Origin: JAHEKB01 sp049115575
GTDB lineage: Bacteria; Bacteroidota; Bacteroidia; NS11-12g; UBA9320
Direction of reading: 5' to 3'
DNA length: 64,000 nucleotides
NCBI GenBank assembly: GCA_049115575.1
Contig: JAGDZU010000001.1
Span: 930,001 to 994,000 of the forward strand
Within the stretch, counting starts at the first letter, position 1. The number at the start of each line of letters is the position of its first letter. Below, piece after piece: positions 18,098 through 26,678 of this stretch. Both the position numbers and the translations under genes were made by a program. The notes beneath the pieces were generated by a model that was given only the letters and a program-made list of their open reading frames with translations, was not told the DNA's origin and searched no databases.

Positions 18098-20050
18098 TTG
18101 AGTAAGTACAACAATACACCAATCAAGAAGTGGCATCAAGTTCTTCCAATCACCATTGCTAAGTTCTATTTACTCTCCCTAGCCGTATTCCTCATTTTTC
18201 GCATTATCCTATTCTTTACAGAACTGAAGCATATAGACCTTGAGCAAGACTCTATAGCTACCATATTGCAAGCATTTGTAATGGGATTGCGCTTTGATAT
18301 TGTCATTTGCGGTTATATACTTTTCATCCCCAGTTTCCTACTTATAATCCTAGACTTACTGAAGGTGAATAGCCCTATATTTAAGCGAATCCTATTTATT
18401 CTGGTGTACCTGGTGTTCACTCTGGCATTCATAATCGCTGCAATAGATATTCCTTATTTTAATCAATTCTTTGCTCGTTTCTCGGTGGGTGCCTTTGAAT
18501 GGATGGACTCACCAAAGTTTGTTTTCCAAATGATTCTAGAAGAGCCTAGGTACGTCATATTCATGATACCTATTATAGTCATAACAATAATCTACTATAA
18601 AGTATTAGGCAAGGTGTTTAATCGCTCACGGCTTTGGAATAAACCGGTATTTCTAAATGCACCTATCTATCTTCTAATTTTAGCTTTTATGTTTCTTGGC
18701 ATCAGAGGTAGAATCACCAAGAAATCTCCCATAGTTGTTGGTACGGCTTACTACTGTGACAATGCCTTCTTGAATCAATTGGGCCTCAATCCGGTATTTA
18801 CACTCATGAGGAGCTATTTAGATACCAAATTCAGCAGCAATGCTGCCATAGAATTGATGGATCCTGATCTGGCCATTTCTCAAGTTCGAGAACAGCTTTC
18901 CATAACTGATAGTTCGTTCAATTCACCAATTGCAAGAAGAGTCTATGCTCAAAATGAAATCAATGCCAAACGCAATGTGGTAATTGTAATAATGGAAAGC
19001 ATGAGTGCAGCTAAAATGGGTCGGCACGGAAACAGCAGAAATCTAACTCCTTTCTTAGACAGTCTTTCTGGCAATAGTTTGTATTTCGAGAACACCTATA
19101 CCGCTGGCAAACACACTTTCAATGGTGTCTTCAGTACTTTGTTTTCATTTCCAGCTTTATACAGGCAACACCCCATGAAACACATGCATAAGTATAATGG
19201 AATTGCAGATGCATTGGCAAAACACAAATACGAAACAGCTTATTTCACCACTCATGATGCGCAATTCGACAATGCAGAAGGTTTTTTAATTAATAATTCA
19301 TTCAGGCATATTACTGGTCAGAAAGATTATCCTTCATCTGAAATTAAAACCACACTAGGTGTTTCTGATGATTATATGTTTAGATATGCCATTCCCAAAC
19401 TTAACGACCTATACAAGGAAGGCCCATTTCTTTCCGTCTTTATGACCGCGAGCGACCATCCGCCTTTTTATATTCCACCCTATTTTGAACCAACTGCAAG
19501 CAATGAAAAAGATAGAATTGTTCAATATGCCGATTGGTCTTTAAGGAAATTATTCAATCTGGCCAAACAACAGGATTGGTATGAAAATACTCTTTTCGTT
19601 TTTGTAGCAGATCACGGGGTACCATTGAGAGCTAGCTACGATATTGTTCTGGATTACCATCACAGCCCATTGTTGTTTTATGCACCTGGATTAACGGATT
19701 CCGCTGAAACACGAAGCCAGATGAGCAGTCAGTTAGATGTATTTCCCACCATAATGGGACTTCTAAATTTGCCATACCTTCATAATAATCTAGGTATAGA
19801 TTTAATGAAAAATGAAAGACCTTATGTATTGATTAATGACGACGATAAGGTTGGGATTATGGATGAAGAATTTCTACTTATTATGAAAGATGAAACCCTA
19901 TCAAAGCTATACAAATACAAAAGCAGGGATAGAGAAGATCATAGTAGTCTTTATCCTGAGAAGGTCAAAGAGATGGAACAGTATGCCAAGTCACAAATGC
20001 AGACTTATCAAGCATTATTGAATCGCTCATTGACTTATGAAAAGGAATGA
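18098..20050 (+). CDS. LTA-synthase-family membrane sulfatase/phosphoglycerol transferase
   Basis: 650 residues. Five membrane helices occupy about the first 220 residues, and an extracytoplasmic alkaline-phosphatase/sulfatase-fold domain fills about 285-600. The catalytic region is visible: the first metal glutamate in VIMESMSA, the nucleophile threonine in the TAGKHTFNG segment, and the DH pair in FVADHGVPL. Family members transfer glycerol-phosphate or phosphoethanolamine-type groups; Bacteroidota have no lipoteichoic acid, so the substrate is unknown. The start is TTG; no in-frame ATG lies near the first helix. A paralogue is encoded at 59438-61279. The end overlaps the longest reading of the next gene, but the true starts do not overlap. 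Confidence 0.88.
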   Translation: MSKYNNTPIKKWHQVLPITIAKFYLLSLAVFLIFRIILFFTELKHIDLEQDSIATILQAFVMGLRFDIVICGYILFIPSFLLIILDLLKVNSPIFKRILFILVYLVFTLAFIIAAIDIPYFNQFFARFSVGAFEWMDSPKFVFQMILEEPRYVIFMIPIIVITIIYYKVLGKVFNRSRLWNKPVFLNAPIYLLILAFMFLGIRGRITKKSPIVVGTAYYCDNAFLNQLGLNPVFTLMRSYLDTKFSSNAAIELMDPDLAISQVREQLSITDSSFNSPIARRVYAQNEINAKRNVVIVIMESMSAAKMGRHGNSRNLTPFLDSLSGNSLYFENTYTAGKHTFNGVFSTLFSFPALYRQHPMKHMHKYNGIADALAKHKYETAYFTTHDAQFDNAEGFLINNSFRHITGQKDYPSSEIKTTLGVSDDYMFRYAIPKLNDLYKEGPFLSVFMTASDHPPFYIPPYFEPTASNEKDRIVQYADWSLRKLFNLAKQQDWYENTLFVFVADHGVPLRASYDIVLDYHHSPLLFYAPGLTDSAETRSQMSSQLDVFPTIMGLLNLPYLHNNLGIDLMKNERPYVLINDDDKVGIMDEEFLLIMKDETLSKLYKYKSRDREDHSSLYPEKVKEMEQYAKSQMQTYQALLNRSLTYEKE

Positions 20051-20093
20051 GATAAGGCTTAAGGCTTTCTTTAACATTTCCTATATTCGAAAC

Positions 20094-20546
20094 ATGAAGT
20101 ATTCCGTAAGTGCGGTCATCAATAAACCTAGAGAAGAGGTGGTGGCCAAATTTGATAATGCAGATAACATGAAACATTGGATGCGAGGCTTGCAAAGCTT
20201 TGAGCATCTAGAAGGAGAACCGGGCAAAGCAGGAGCAAAATCCAAAATGGTTTTTAAATCTGGAAAGCGTACTATAGAGATGGTAGAAACCATAGTAGAA
20301 AACAAGCTTCCAGATTATCTTCATGGCTCATATGATGCCAAAGGTGTGCACAACACAATAAAAGCAAATTTTGAAGACATAGATGGCAAGTCTACGCGTT
20401 ATGTAAATGAACAAGAGTTTCATTTTGCTGGATTAGCTATGAAATTCATGGGCTGGATTATGCCTGGTGCATTTAAAAAGCAAAGCATGATTTACCTGAA
20501 TGATTTTAAAGCTTTCGTAGAAGAAGGAACTAGCGTAGCCGAATAA
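20094..20546 (+). CDS. SRPBCC-family (START/Bet v 1-like) protein
   Basis: 150 residues from the ATG at 20094. The opening MKYSVSAVINKPREEVVAKF is the classic first strand and helix of SRPBCC proteins, followed by a W-containing strand and a C-terminal long helix (MIYLNDFKAFVEEG). The fold forms a hydrophobic pocket and binds lipids or other small hydrophobic ligands; ligand unknown. No signal peptide, so cytosolic. An upstream in-frame ATG at 20037 would overlap the sulfatase gene and add unconserved residues; TATATTCG just before 20094 is one base from the -7 consensus and supports the shorter start. Confidence 0.85.
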   Translation: MKYSVSAVINKPREEVVAKFDNADNMKHWMRGLQSFEHLEGEPGKAGAKSKMVFKSGKRTIEMVETIVENKLPDYLHGSYDAKGVHNTIKANFEDIDGKSTRYVNEQEFHFAGLAMKFMGWIMPGAFKKQSMIYLNDFKAFVEEGTSVAE

Positions 20547-20555
20547 TATAACCTT

Positions 20556-21491
20556 ATGACCAAAATTTTAATTCCCTTAATGCTCTTACTATTCCCATTG
20601 TACTTACATGCTCAGTCTGCAGAAGACTATTATGAAGACGGCATAGAAGCTTTTCAAAAAGGAAAGTATAAAGCATCCATCAAAGCAACAGATAAAGCAT
20701 TGGCCATAGACGCTCACACTTGGGAATACTACCAACTCAAAGCAGATTGCTATATGGAACTGGAAGACTATTATCAGGTTCTTCAGACCTATAATAAAGG
20801 TATTGAAGAGAATCCTCAATCATATCACCTTCACAACAACAGGGGTAATTTCTATTATCTGGCTCATAAGTTTAGAGCTGCCGATAGAGACTTTACCAAA
20901 GCTCTTGAATACGCCAGCACGGATAGCATGAAAGTTAGAGCTTACATAAATAGAGCTGCAGTATACCTGGCCACTAGGGAATGGCAAGATGCCAAAGACG
21001 ATTTGCTCATTGCATATGATATGGATTCAAATTCCACAGGTGTTTTAAACAATTTGGCTAATGCCACAGACGAACTTGGAGATACAGAAAAAGCAATTGA
21101 ATATTTAGAAAGAGCACTTGAGATCGACAGCACTCAATTCGAAACTTACACCAATATTGGCTTTTTATACCAACAATTAGAAAGATATGAAGAGGCCATT
21201 AAGTACTTTGATAAAACCTTAGAAGTCTCTAAAGACAATCCCTATGGGTACAGCAATAGAGCTTATAATAAATATAAGCTGGGTGATATTAAAGGAGCCA
21301 TGACGGATATTAATAAATCCATCAAGTTTTTCCCTGAAAACTCCTATGCTCATAAAGTGCGTGCACTCATCTTAATAGAGCAGGGTAAAAGAGACCAAGC
21401 CTGTGAAGAGCTTGACGAAGCACTGAGGCTAGGCTATTTAGAAATGTATGGAGATGAAGCGACTTTGTTAAAAGAAGAGCATTGTTATTGA
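20556..21491 (+). CDS. Secreted tetratricopeptide-repeat protein
   Basis: 311 residues with a Sec signal peptide (about 1-19, ending LYLHAQS) and seven or so TPR units between 24 and 300, for example EDYYEDGIEAFQKGKYKAS, EKAIEYLERALEIDS and EEAIKYFDKTLEVSK. A terminal cysteine pair (C284-like DQACEEL and EEHCY) may form a disulfide. TPR arrays are protein-interaction scaffolds and the partner is not visible. It lies 9 bases after the SRPBCC gene on the same strand and is probably co-transcribed. Confidence 0.88.
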   Translation: MTKILIPLMLLLFPLYLHAQSAEDYYEDGIEAFQKGKYKASIKATDKALAIDAHTWEYYQLKADCYMELEDYYQVLQTYNKGIEENPQSYHLHNNRGNFYYLAHKFRAADRDFTKALEYASTDSMKVRAYINRAAVYLATREWQDAKDDLLIAYDMDSNSTGVLNNLANATDELGDTEKAIEYLERALEIDSTQFETYTNIGFLYQQLERYEEAIKYFDKTLEVSKDNPYGYSNRAYNKYKLGDIKGAMTDINKSIKFFPENSYAHKVRALILIEQGKRDQACEELDEALRLGYLEMYGDEATLLKEEHCY

Positions 21492-21537
21492 CCCTAGGTG
21501 ATTAAGAAACAAGAACCAAATCTACAAGAACCAAAAT

Positions 21538-21813
21538 ATGAAACAGAATAGAATATTGATCATCTTAGGGGTTGTGGCTTTACTGCTTCTAATTCCTTTG
21601 ATTGCTATGCAGTTCACTGATGAAGTGAATTGGAATCTGTTTGATTTTGTGGTTGCTGCGGTTTTGCTTTTGGTAGCTGCATTTGTTATCTCTCTTGCTT
21701 GGAATAAAGCCAAATACAGATTGCTTACAATTTTTGCCATTATTCTTCTGTTTGCATTATTATGGGCTGAACTGGCCGTTGGTTTGTTTGGGACTCCTTG
21801 GGCAGGAAGTTAG
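21538..21813 (+). CDS. Small three-helix membrane protein, function unknown
   Basis: 91 residues with three hydrophobic helices (about 6-25, 36-54, 61-82) and a short GTPWAGS tail. It resembles small membrane proteins seen as orphans in Bacteroidota. There are no functional residues to read. Upstream lie two direct copies of ACAAGAACCAAA (21509-21520 and 21524-21535). Confidence 0.7.
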   Translation: MKQNRILIILGVVALLLLIPLIAMQFTDEVNWNLFDFVVAAVLLLVAAFVISLAWNKAKYRLLTIFAIILLFALLWAELAVGLFGTPWAGS

Positions 21814-21826
21814 CCTTAAAGACACA

Positions 21827-22930
21827 ATGAAACTCATAGCAATTATTATAGCTTGTCTTATTCAGCTTAGTGCTGCACAAGCTCAAGTAATGTCTGGTAT
21901 TCCAACCGCTTTCAAAGACACCTTACATTCAGAAATTACTGGGACAGATTATGTCTTATATATTTCTACCCCTTACCCTTTCAGATCTAAAGATGCACAA
22001 TATCCCATATTGTTCTATCTAGATGCATTTGTCTCATCCTCAGGCATGAATGAACTGGCAAAGAATATGATGTGGTCTAAAAGTATGGATCCAACCATAG
22101 TTGTAGGAATATCATTCAATACTGAAATCAGCAACTTTAATAACATTAGACGAAGAGATTATTTACCACCTGAAGACGATAAGGATTCAACTCATAAGGC
22201 AGATGATTTTCTAAAATTTATTAAAACAGAATTGATTCCATATATGGAGAATAAATATGGAGCCGACCCTAACGATAGAGGATTATTGGGATTCTCTTAC
22301 GGCGGCTTATTCACCACCTATGCATTTAAAGAAGACCCTGAACTATTCCAAAAATTGGGATTGCTGAGTCCTTCTTTAGACTACCGAGACCAATTGATAT
22401 ACAAAGATGGAATGCTGCTGAATAACATTAAAAATGCTTTAGATTTAGACGTTTTTATTTCATATGGCGATGATGAAAGTGAGGGTTTTAAGCAATATGG
22501 CCAGCAGCTGTATGAAGCATTCACAGCTAACAAGCAGGTAGAGGCAGATATGGTGTTGTTCCCTGGTGAAGATCACAGCACGGTTTGGTATGCATCTAGT
22601 GCCCGAGCTATGTTAGTACTTTGTGGCAATGAGTATAAAGCTTTACTGCGTGAAGGCGACCGGTTTTACCATAGTGAAGAATATGACAAAGCGGCGGAGA
22701 GATACAAGAAGGCTTTTAATACTTACCCAACAGCTGTAAGGGCATATGACAGATATGATATGGCTTGCATGCTCGCTTTAAGCGGAAATATAGATGAGGC
22801 ATTTGTATATCTTGAAGGATTGGCAGCTAGCAATCCAGAAATGCATGAGGTCATTAAGCAGGATGCTGACTTAAGTGTTTTGCGTGAGGACAGTAGATGG
22901 GGAGCACTAATGGAAAATTTCATGAGATAA
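21827..22930 (+). CDS. Secreted esterase (ferri-siderophore/enterochelin esterase-like) with C-terminal TPR segment
   Basis: 367 residues from the ATG at 21827, which opens a signal peptide (MKLIAIIIACLIQLSAAQAQ); the longer in-frame start would read through the previous gene. The putative-esterase alpha/beta hydrolase domain (about 35-270) has the nucleophile serine in GLLGFSYGGLF and the histidine in GEDHSTVWY. A helical C-terminal segment (about 280-365, HSEEYDKAAERYKKAF) looks like two TPR units. BesA-type proteins of this fold cleave trilactone siderophores, but many Bacteroidota members act on other esters; no siderophore genes are nearby, so substrate is open. The gene starts 13 bases after the small membrane protein. 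Confidence 0.85.
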   Translation: MKLIAIIIACLIQLSAAQAQVMSGIPTAFKDTLHSEITGTDYVLYISTPYPFRSKDAQYPILFYLDAFVSSSGMNELAKNMMWSKSMDPTIVVGISFNTEISNFNNIRRRDYLPPEDDKDSTHKADDFLKFIKTELIPYMENKYGADPNDRGLLGFSYGGLFTTYAFKEDPELFQKLGLLSPSLDYRDQLIYKDGMLLNNIKNALDLDVFISYGDDESEGFKQYGQQLYEAFTANKQVEADMVLFPGEDHSTVWYASSARAMLVLCGNEYKALLREGDRFYHSEEYDKAAERYKKAFNTYPTAVRAYDRYDMACMLALSGNIDEAFVYLEGLAASNPEMHEVIKQDADLSVLREDSRWGALMENFMR

Positions 22931-22953
22931 TGGCTTAACATTCTAATAAAGAA

Positions 22954-23307
22954 ATGAATAAAACTATTCGAACCACATTAAGTATTGGCGTACTATTAGC
23001 ACTATTCTCTTTCACTTTTGTAAGTATCCCTATAGACAAAGTAGTGGGTGTTTATGGGGTATCAGATGCTGACCCTTCTCATCTTGAATTGAACATAAAG
23101 CAAGATTATACATTTAGCTATAAAGATTTTTCGGATCCTGAGAGAGCCATTGATGTAAAAGGAACATGGGTCTTAAAACATAGAACAGTCATTCTCAGCG
23201 CCGACAATAACCAATACCCTTTCCACTACAAATGGAAAATAGTCAAAGATGGTTTGGCGGCTAAGTCTAGAAAAGGCATGGCTTTTTATCGATTAGTGAG
23301 GATATAA
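22954..23307 (+). CDS. Secreted small protein with NlpE-like beta fold, unknown
   Basis: 117 residues. A signal-anchor or signal peptide (about 1-25, LLALFSFTFVSIP) is followed by a beta-rich domain. The pattern VVGVYGVSDAD ... LELNIKQDYTFSYKDF ... KGTWVLKHRTVIL resembles NlpE/lipocalin-like copper-resistance or lipid-binding domains that open with a G-x-Y strand and a GTW motif. It is not a lipoprotein, as no lipobox cysteine is present. Lies 23 bases after the esterase gene on the same strand. Function is not known. Confidence 0.7.
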   Translation: MNKTIRTTLSIGVLLALFSFTFVSIPIDKVVGVYGVSDADPSHLELNIKQDYTFSYKDFSDPERAIDVKGTWVLKHRTVILSADNNQYPFHYKWKIVKDGLAAKSRKGMAFYRLVRI

Positions 23308-23316
23308 ATTAGAAAA

Positions 23317-23691
23317 ATGAAAGTAACAGCAGAAAAAAATGAGAAGATGGGTAATTTGATCTTTTCATCCATTTACCCTCTTTACTGGAATAGATTGGAA
23401 AAGAACGGAAGAACCAAAGAGGAATTCCATGAAGTACTAAAATGGTTTACAGGTTATAATGAAGATGAATTAAAGGAACTGATTACAAATAAAGTAACCT
23501 ATAAAACCTTGATTGAAAAAGCAAAAATTCATCCCAATGCAGATATGATAAAAGGAGTAGTTTGTGGTTACCGAATTGAAGAAATAGAAGATGAATTTGA
23601 AGTGTACAAACAATCTAGGCGTATGGAGAAGTTGATAGATGAGTTGGCCAAAGGGCGCAAAATGGAGAAGATTTTACGTAAGAGTGATTAA
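23317..23691 (+). CDS. DUF2200 domain-containing protein
   Basis: 124 residues matching the DUF2200 pattern end to end: the opening strand/helix FSSIYPLYWNRLEKNGRTKEE, the WFTGY motif, KVTYKTLIEKA, the invariant-looking IKGVVCGYRIEEIED and the LIDELAKGRKMEKIL end. The family is small, cytosolic and of unknown biochemical function, widely distributed in Bacteroidota and Firmicutes. It is 9 bases after the previous gene and 5 before the next, within the same-strand cluster. Confidence 0.85.
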   Translation: MKVTAEKNEKMGNLIFSSIYPLYWNRLEKNGRTKEEFHEVLKWFTGYNEDELKELITNKVTYKTLIEKAKIHPNADMIKGVVCGYRIEEIEDEFEVYKQSRRMEKLIDELAKGRKMEKILRKSD

Positions 23692-23696
23692 AGCTA

Positions 23697-24332
23697 ATGA
23701 ACACATCCGTTGACAACTACTTTATTGAAGGCTGTGGCAGATGCGAGCTTTACAAAACAGATGAATGTAAGGTGCACCGTTGGGCAGCGGAATTAAATCT
23801 ATTGCGCAATCTAATCCTTGAAACAGATATTGTAGAAGAATCAAAGTGGGGAGTTCCTTGCTATACCTATAATAGTAAAAACGTACTTATCTTAAGTGCG
23901 TTTAAGGCGTACTGTAGCCTTAGTTTTTTAAAGGGTTCTCTTCTAGCAGATCAGAAAAAAATCTTGGTTAAACCTGGCCGCCACACTCAAGCTGCCAGAA
24001 TTTTAAAATTCACAAGTATCTCTGAGATTGCTCTGTTAAAAGAAGATATACGTGCATACATATTTGAAGCCATTGAGATTGAAAAAACAAGTATAAAACC
24101 GCAACTTGAAAAGAATCCTGAACCGCTGCCTTCTGAGCTATTGCTAAAGTTTGAAGCTGATCCTGTTTTTAAAAATGCATTTGAAGCCTTAAGTCCTGGT
24201 AGACAGCGAGGATATATTATCCATTTCTCTCAAGCTAAACAGCCGAAAACAAGAACTGCTCGCATAGAAAAATATGAATCCATGATACTTAAAGGAGTTG
24301 GCATGCATGATCATTATAAATCAAAGAAATGA
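23697..24332 (+). CDS. YdeI-family protein (DUF1801 plus OmdA-like domain)
   Basis: 211 residues. A cysteine-rich start, CGRCELYKTDECKVH, and W29 are hallmarks of YdeI. The DUF1801 domain (about 30-125: VEESKWGVPCYTYNSKNVLIL) is followed by the bacteriocin-protection OmdA/YdeI C-terminal domain (about 145-205: LSPGRQRGYIIHFSQAKQPKTRTARIEK). Family members have been linked to resistance against cationic peptides or bacteriocins; the mechanism is unresolved. The stop overlaps the next start (ATGA), so it is coupled to the TfoX-like gene. A separate DUF1801 protein is encoded at 29147. Confidence 0.87.
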   Translation: MNTSVDNYFIEGCGRCELYKTDECKVHRWAAELNLLRNLILETDIVEESKWGVPCYTYNSKNVLILSAFKAYCSLSFLKGSLLADQKKILVKPGRHTQAARILKFTSISEIALLKEDIRAYIFEAIEIEKTSIKPQLEKNPEPLPSELLLKFEADPVFKNAFEALSPGRQRGYIIHFSQAKQPKTRTARIEKYESMILKGVGMHDHYKSKK

Positions 24333-24649
24333 GCCCGGAAGAAAAAAGATATTTAGAGATAGGGCGTAGTTTAGAAAATGCAGTTGAAAGCCAACTCTTT
24401 GGCAAGCCATGTTTTAAAGTGAACGGCAAAGCCTTTGTCTGCTTTTTTAATAATGAAATGGTCTTTAAGCTCACAGCCGAACAACATTCAGATGCATTGA
24501 GTCTAGATGGATCTCAGCTTTTTGACCCCTCTGGTAAAGGCCGACCCATGAAAGAATGGGTTCAGCTTTCTTTTAACTACAGTGACCAATGGATTGAATT
24601 TGCTAAAAGCGCTATGGAGTATGTATTATCTAAACAAAGCAAAGCATGA
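24329..24649 (+). CDS. TfoX N-terminal-domain-like protein
   Basis: 106 residues resembling the TfoX/Sxy N-terminal domain: SQLFGKPCFKVNGKAFVCFFNNEMVFKL, with the KLTAEQ turn and a C-terminal helix after a WVQL strand. This fold is shared with MmcQ/YjbR-like proteins. Stand-alone TfoX_N proteins in Bacteroidota have no demonstrated role and should not be taken as competence regulators without the C-terminal domain. It overlaps both neighbours by 4 bases. Confidence 0.78.
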   Translation: MSPEEKRYLEIGRSLENAVESQLFGKPCFKVNGKAFVCFFNNEMVFKLTAEQHSDALSLDGSQLFDPSGKGRPMKEWVQLSFNYSDQWIEFAKSAMEYVLSKQSKA

Positions 24650-25149
24650 AATACGCTCTTACATTAATAGCCGCACTGTTCATCACTTGCCTGCTCCAAG
24701 CGCAGCATTTAGTTGAGTCTGAGGAATTCAAAATCTCATTTGAAACTTCTGAGCTACTTGAAAACTACGAAACTGAATCTAGTACAGTTTTGGGATATGA
24801 CAATGAAAACTATGCAGTGGATATTGAAATAGTGTCATTAGATCAAACACCTGATAGATACCTCAATAATCAAAAACAAGCAGCCTATGAGCTTGCAAAA
24901 GATTTAGGATTGAGACATACAGTTGATGGCGGAACAATCCCATATATCTATAGTGCTTATTACGTTATTTCAAAGGAAAAAGAACAAGGCATCCTAATTC
25001 CGGTTTATGTATTATTCATAGTAAACACTGATTTAAACTTAGTTTACGAAATCACAGTATACTGTTATAACAACAATTTGCAAGAAGGTGAAAGAATAAC
25101 TAAAAGTTTTAGATTTTATAATGCTTCATCTTCTGGAGCTGATGATTGA
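24646..25149 (+). CDS. Secreted protein of unknown function
   Basis: 167 residues. A Sec signal peptide (about 1-19, LFITCLLQAQ) and a mixed alpha/beta mature part with alternating hydrophobic strands (IPVYVLFIVN, VYEITVYCYN). The pattern of a helix with a DxxPDRYLNNQKQAAYELAK segment and paired strands resembles small periplasmic proteins of unknown role. The ATG overlaps the TfoX-like stop by 4 bases, so it ends a tightly coupled three-gene group. I do not recognise the family. Confidence 0.65.
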   Translation: MKYALTLIAALFITCLLQAQHLVESEEFKISFETSELLENYETESSTVLGYDNENYAVDIEIVSLDQTPDRYLNNQKQAAYELAKDLGLRHTVDGGTIPYIYSAYYVISKEKEQGILIPVYVLFIVNTDLNLVYEITVYCYNNNLQEGERITKSFRFYNASSSGADD

Positions 25150-25223
25150 GTACTAGCTCTAGCTTATTTTAGCTAAATCTTGAACAGATACATATATTTA
25201 GCACTACAAAACGTTATCAAATT

Positions 25224-25712
25224 ATGAAGACTAAACTGATTACATTAATAATTCTGTGCATTGGCAGTACCCAGATATACGCTCAAGAGTTTAAAACAAT
25301 TGACAATAGTGAGGTTTGTGATGAATCTCAAACCTACAATTATGTAGCGCCTGTTGAATCATTTAAAAGCAAACTGACCATCTCTATTGATATTAGCAAT
25401 TTTACTGTGGGTAGGGACAGTAAAAAGATAAACAAAACTTGGACTGGTAGTGTCACTGATGAAACACCTATAATTAAAGTTAGCAAAGATGGAGCTATAA
25501 GAATTGCGGTGGGTAGAGTTATTGAGAATGGCAAGAAATATTACATATATAGAATCCATATGTACAAAAAGATTGATGGTTGTTGGGAAGACAGGTCAAG
25601 CTACGTATCCTTTGCCAGATTTAATCCGGGAGTCATCAACAATGGCTATGGCATAGGAACCCAAGGAACAAGTGAGTATATTGGGTTTAGCGGAATTTTA
25701 ACCATAGAGTAA
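25224..25712 (+). CDS. Secreted protein of unknown function
   Basis: 162 residues with a signal peptide (about 1-20, IGSTQIYAQ). The mature part is beta-rich and ends with aromatic/Gly segments (NNGYGIGTQGTSEYIGFSGILTI). There is no enzymatic motif and no T9SS sorting domain. It is preceded by a 74-base gap that contains a TATATTTA close to the -7 consensus, so it may begin a new transcript. Family not recognised. Confidence 0.6.
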   Translation: MKTKLITLIILCIGSTQIYAQEFKTIDNSEVCDESQTYNYVAPVESFKSKLTISIDISNFTVGRDSKKINKTWTGSVTDETPIIKVSKDGAIRIAVGRVIENGKKYYIYRIHMYKKIDGCWEDRSSYVSFARFNPGVINNGYGIGTQGTSEYIGFSGILTIE

Positions 25713-25743
25713 ACTACTATTGGAACTCAAACTAGGTGACAAT

Positions 25744-26124
25744 ATGAAAACGGTGGTGTTAGCAACGCTACCAAACTCTATAGACGCTCATATGCTCAAA
25801 CACCAGCTAGACAATGAGAATATCTATTGCTTCTTAGTTAATCAGCAATTTAATGACCTTTTGCCAATGCATAACGATATTTTAGGAAGCGGGGTTCAGG
25901 TGGTGATTAAAATAGAGGATTTGGAGCGAGCTAGGGAGGTTGCCAATATGAATGCAGACAAAACACTTTGCCCAAACTGCGGTTCTGAGAATATTAAATC
26001 AAAATCTGTAAGATGGAATCGGAGAATAGCTTTGTTATTTATGGCATTGTTTGCCGGCACACCTATTGGCAATCTGATAAAAGATTACCGTTGTTTGGAA
26101 TGCAATACGGAGTTTAAGATTTAG
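25744..26124 (+). CDS. DUF2007 protein with C-terminal zinc ribbon
   Basis: 126 residues from the ATG at 25744. The first 65 residues have the DUF2007 pattern (TVVLATLPNSIDAHMLKHQLDNENI ... GVQVVIKIEDLERAREV), a PII-like ferredoxin fold annotated as a putative signal-transducing domain. The C-terminal part adds a CPNC ... CLEC zinc ribbon interrupted by a hydrophobic helix (IALLFMALFAGTPIG), so it may sit at the membrane. The longer TTG start adds eight unconserved residues. Next gene begins 2 bases after the stop. Confidence 0.78.
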   Translation: MKTVVLATLPNSIDAHMLKHQLDNENIYCFLVNQQFNDLLPMHNDILGSGVQVVIKIEDLERAREVANMNADKTLCPNCGSENIKSKSVRWNRRIALLFMALFAGTPIGNLIKDYRCLECNTEFKI

Positions 26125-26126
26125 GA

Positions 26127-26636
26127 ATGCAGAAGACTTTAAATATCTATTATGCTAAGAAAAGAGTGATAAAGAGACTCTTAATAGGCTTGTTTTCCGT
26201 AGCAGTAGGAATCTATTTTCTTAAGTCTGGCTTTATAGAGTTTGGAAAGAATTTTGAAAATGAAAACTATATCGGAAGCATGATTCATGGCTTGCTGGTA
26301 TTTTCTCCTCTAATTTGGGGTTCTGTAGTAGTTTTAGTTAGTCTATATAAATTGAGTACAAGAAAACCTCAAGTGGTGATAGCTAATGAAGGAATATTGC
26401 TATCTGAATATCAAGCTTGGGGCACCATCCAATGGAATGAGATAAGATTAATTGGTACGGATAGGCGAAAGTCTATGGGCACAAATCGAATGGAAGATTG
26501 TATTGTTCTTCATTTAACAGAAGCCAAATCAGCAGAGGTGTTTGACAAAGAAGCACAAATTCAAGCGAGTTATATTGACTTTGATAGAGATGATCTTTTA
26601 GTTTTACTGGATGAAATGTGGCGAAAGAATCAGTAG
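26127..26636 (+). CDS. STM3941-like membrane protein
   Basis: 169 residues. Two membrane helices (about 18-36 and 50-72), then a PH-like cytosolic domain (PQVVIANEGILLSEYQAWGTIQWNEI ... IDFDRDDLLVLLDEMW), the architecture of the STM3941 family. Function is unknown. It follows the DUF2007 gene by 2 bases and is surely co-transcribed with it. Confidence 0.72.
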   Translation: MQKTLNIYYAKKRVIKRLLIGLFSVAVGIYFLKSGFIEFGKNFENENYIGSMIHGLLVFSPLIWGSVVVLVSLYKLSTRKPQVVIANEGILLSEYQAWGTIQWNEIRLIGTDRRKSMGTNRMEDCIVLHLTEAKSAEVFDKEAQIQASYIDFDRDDLLVLLDEMWRKNQ

Positions 26637-26678
26637 CCATTCAAGTCTGCTTTGCCAAATCAATATTAAATACTGAAC

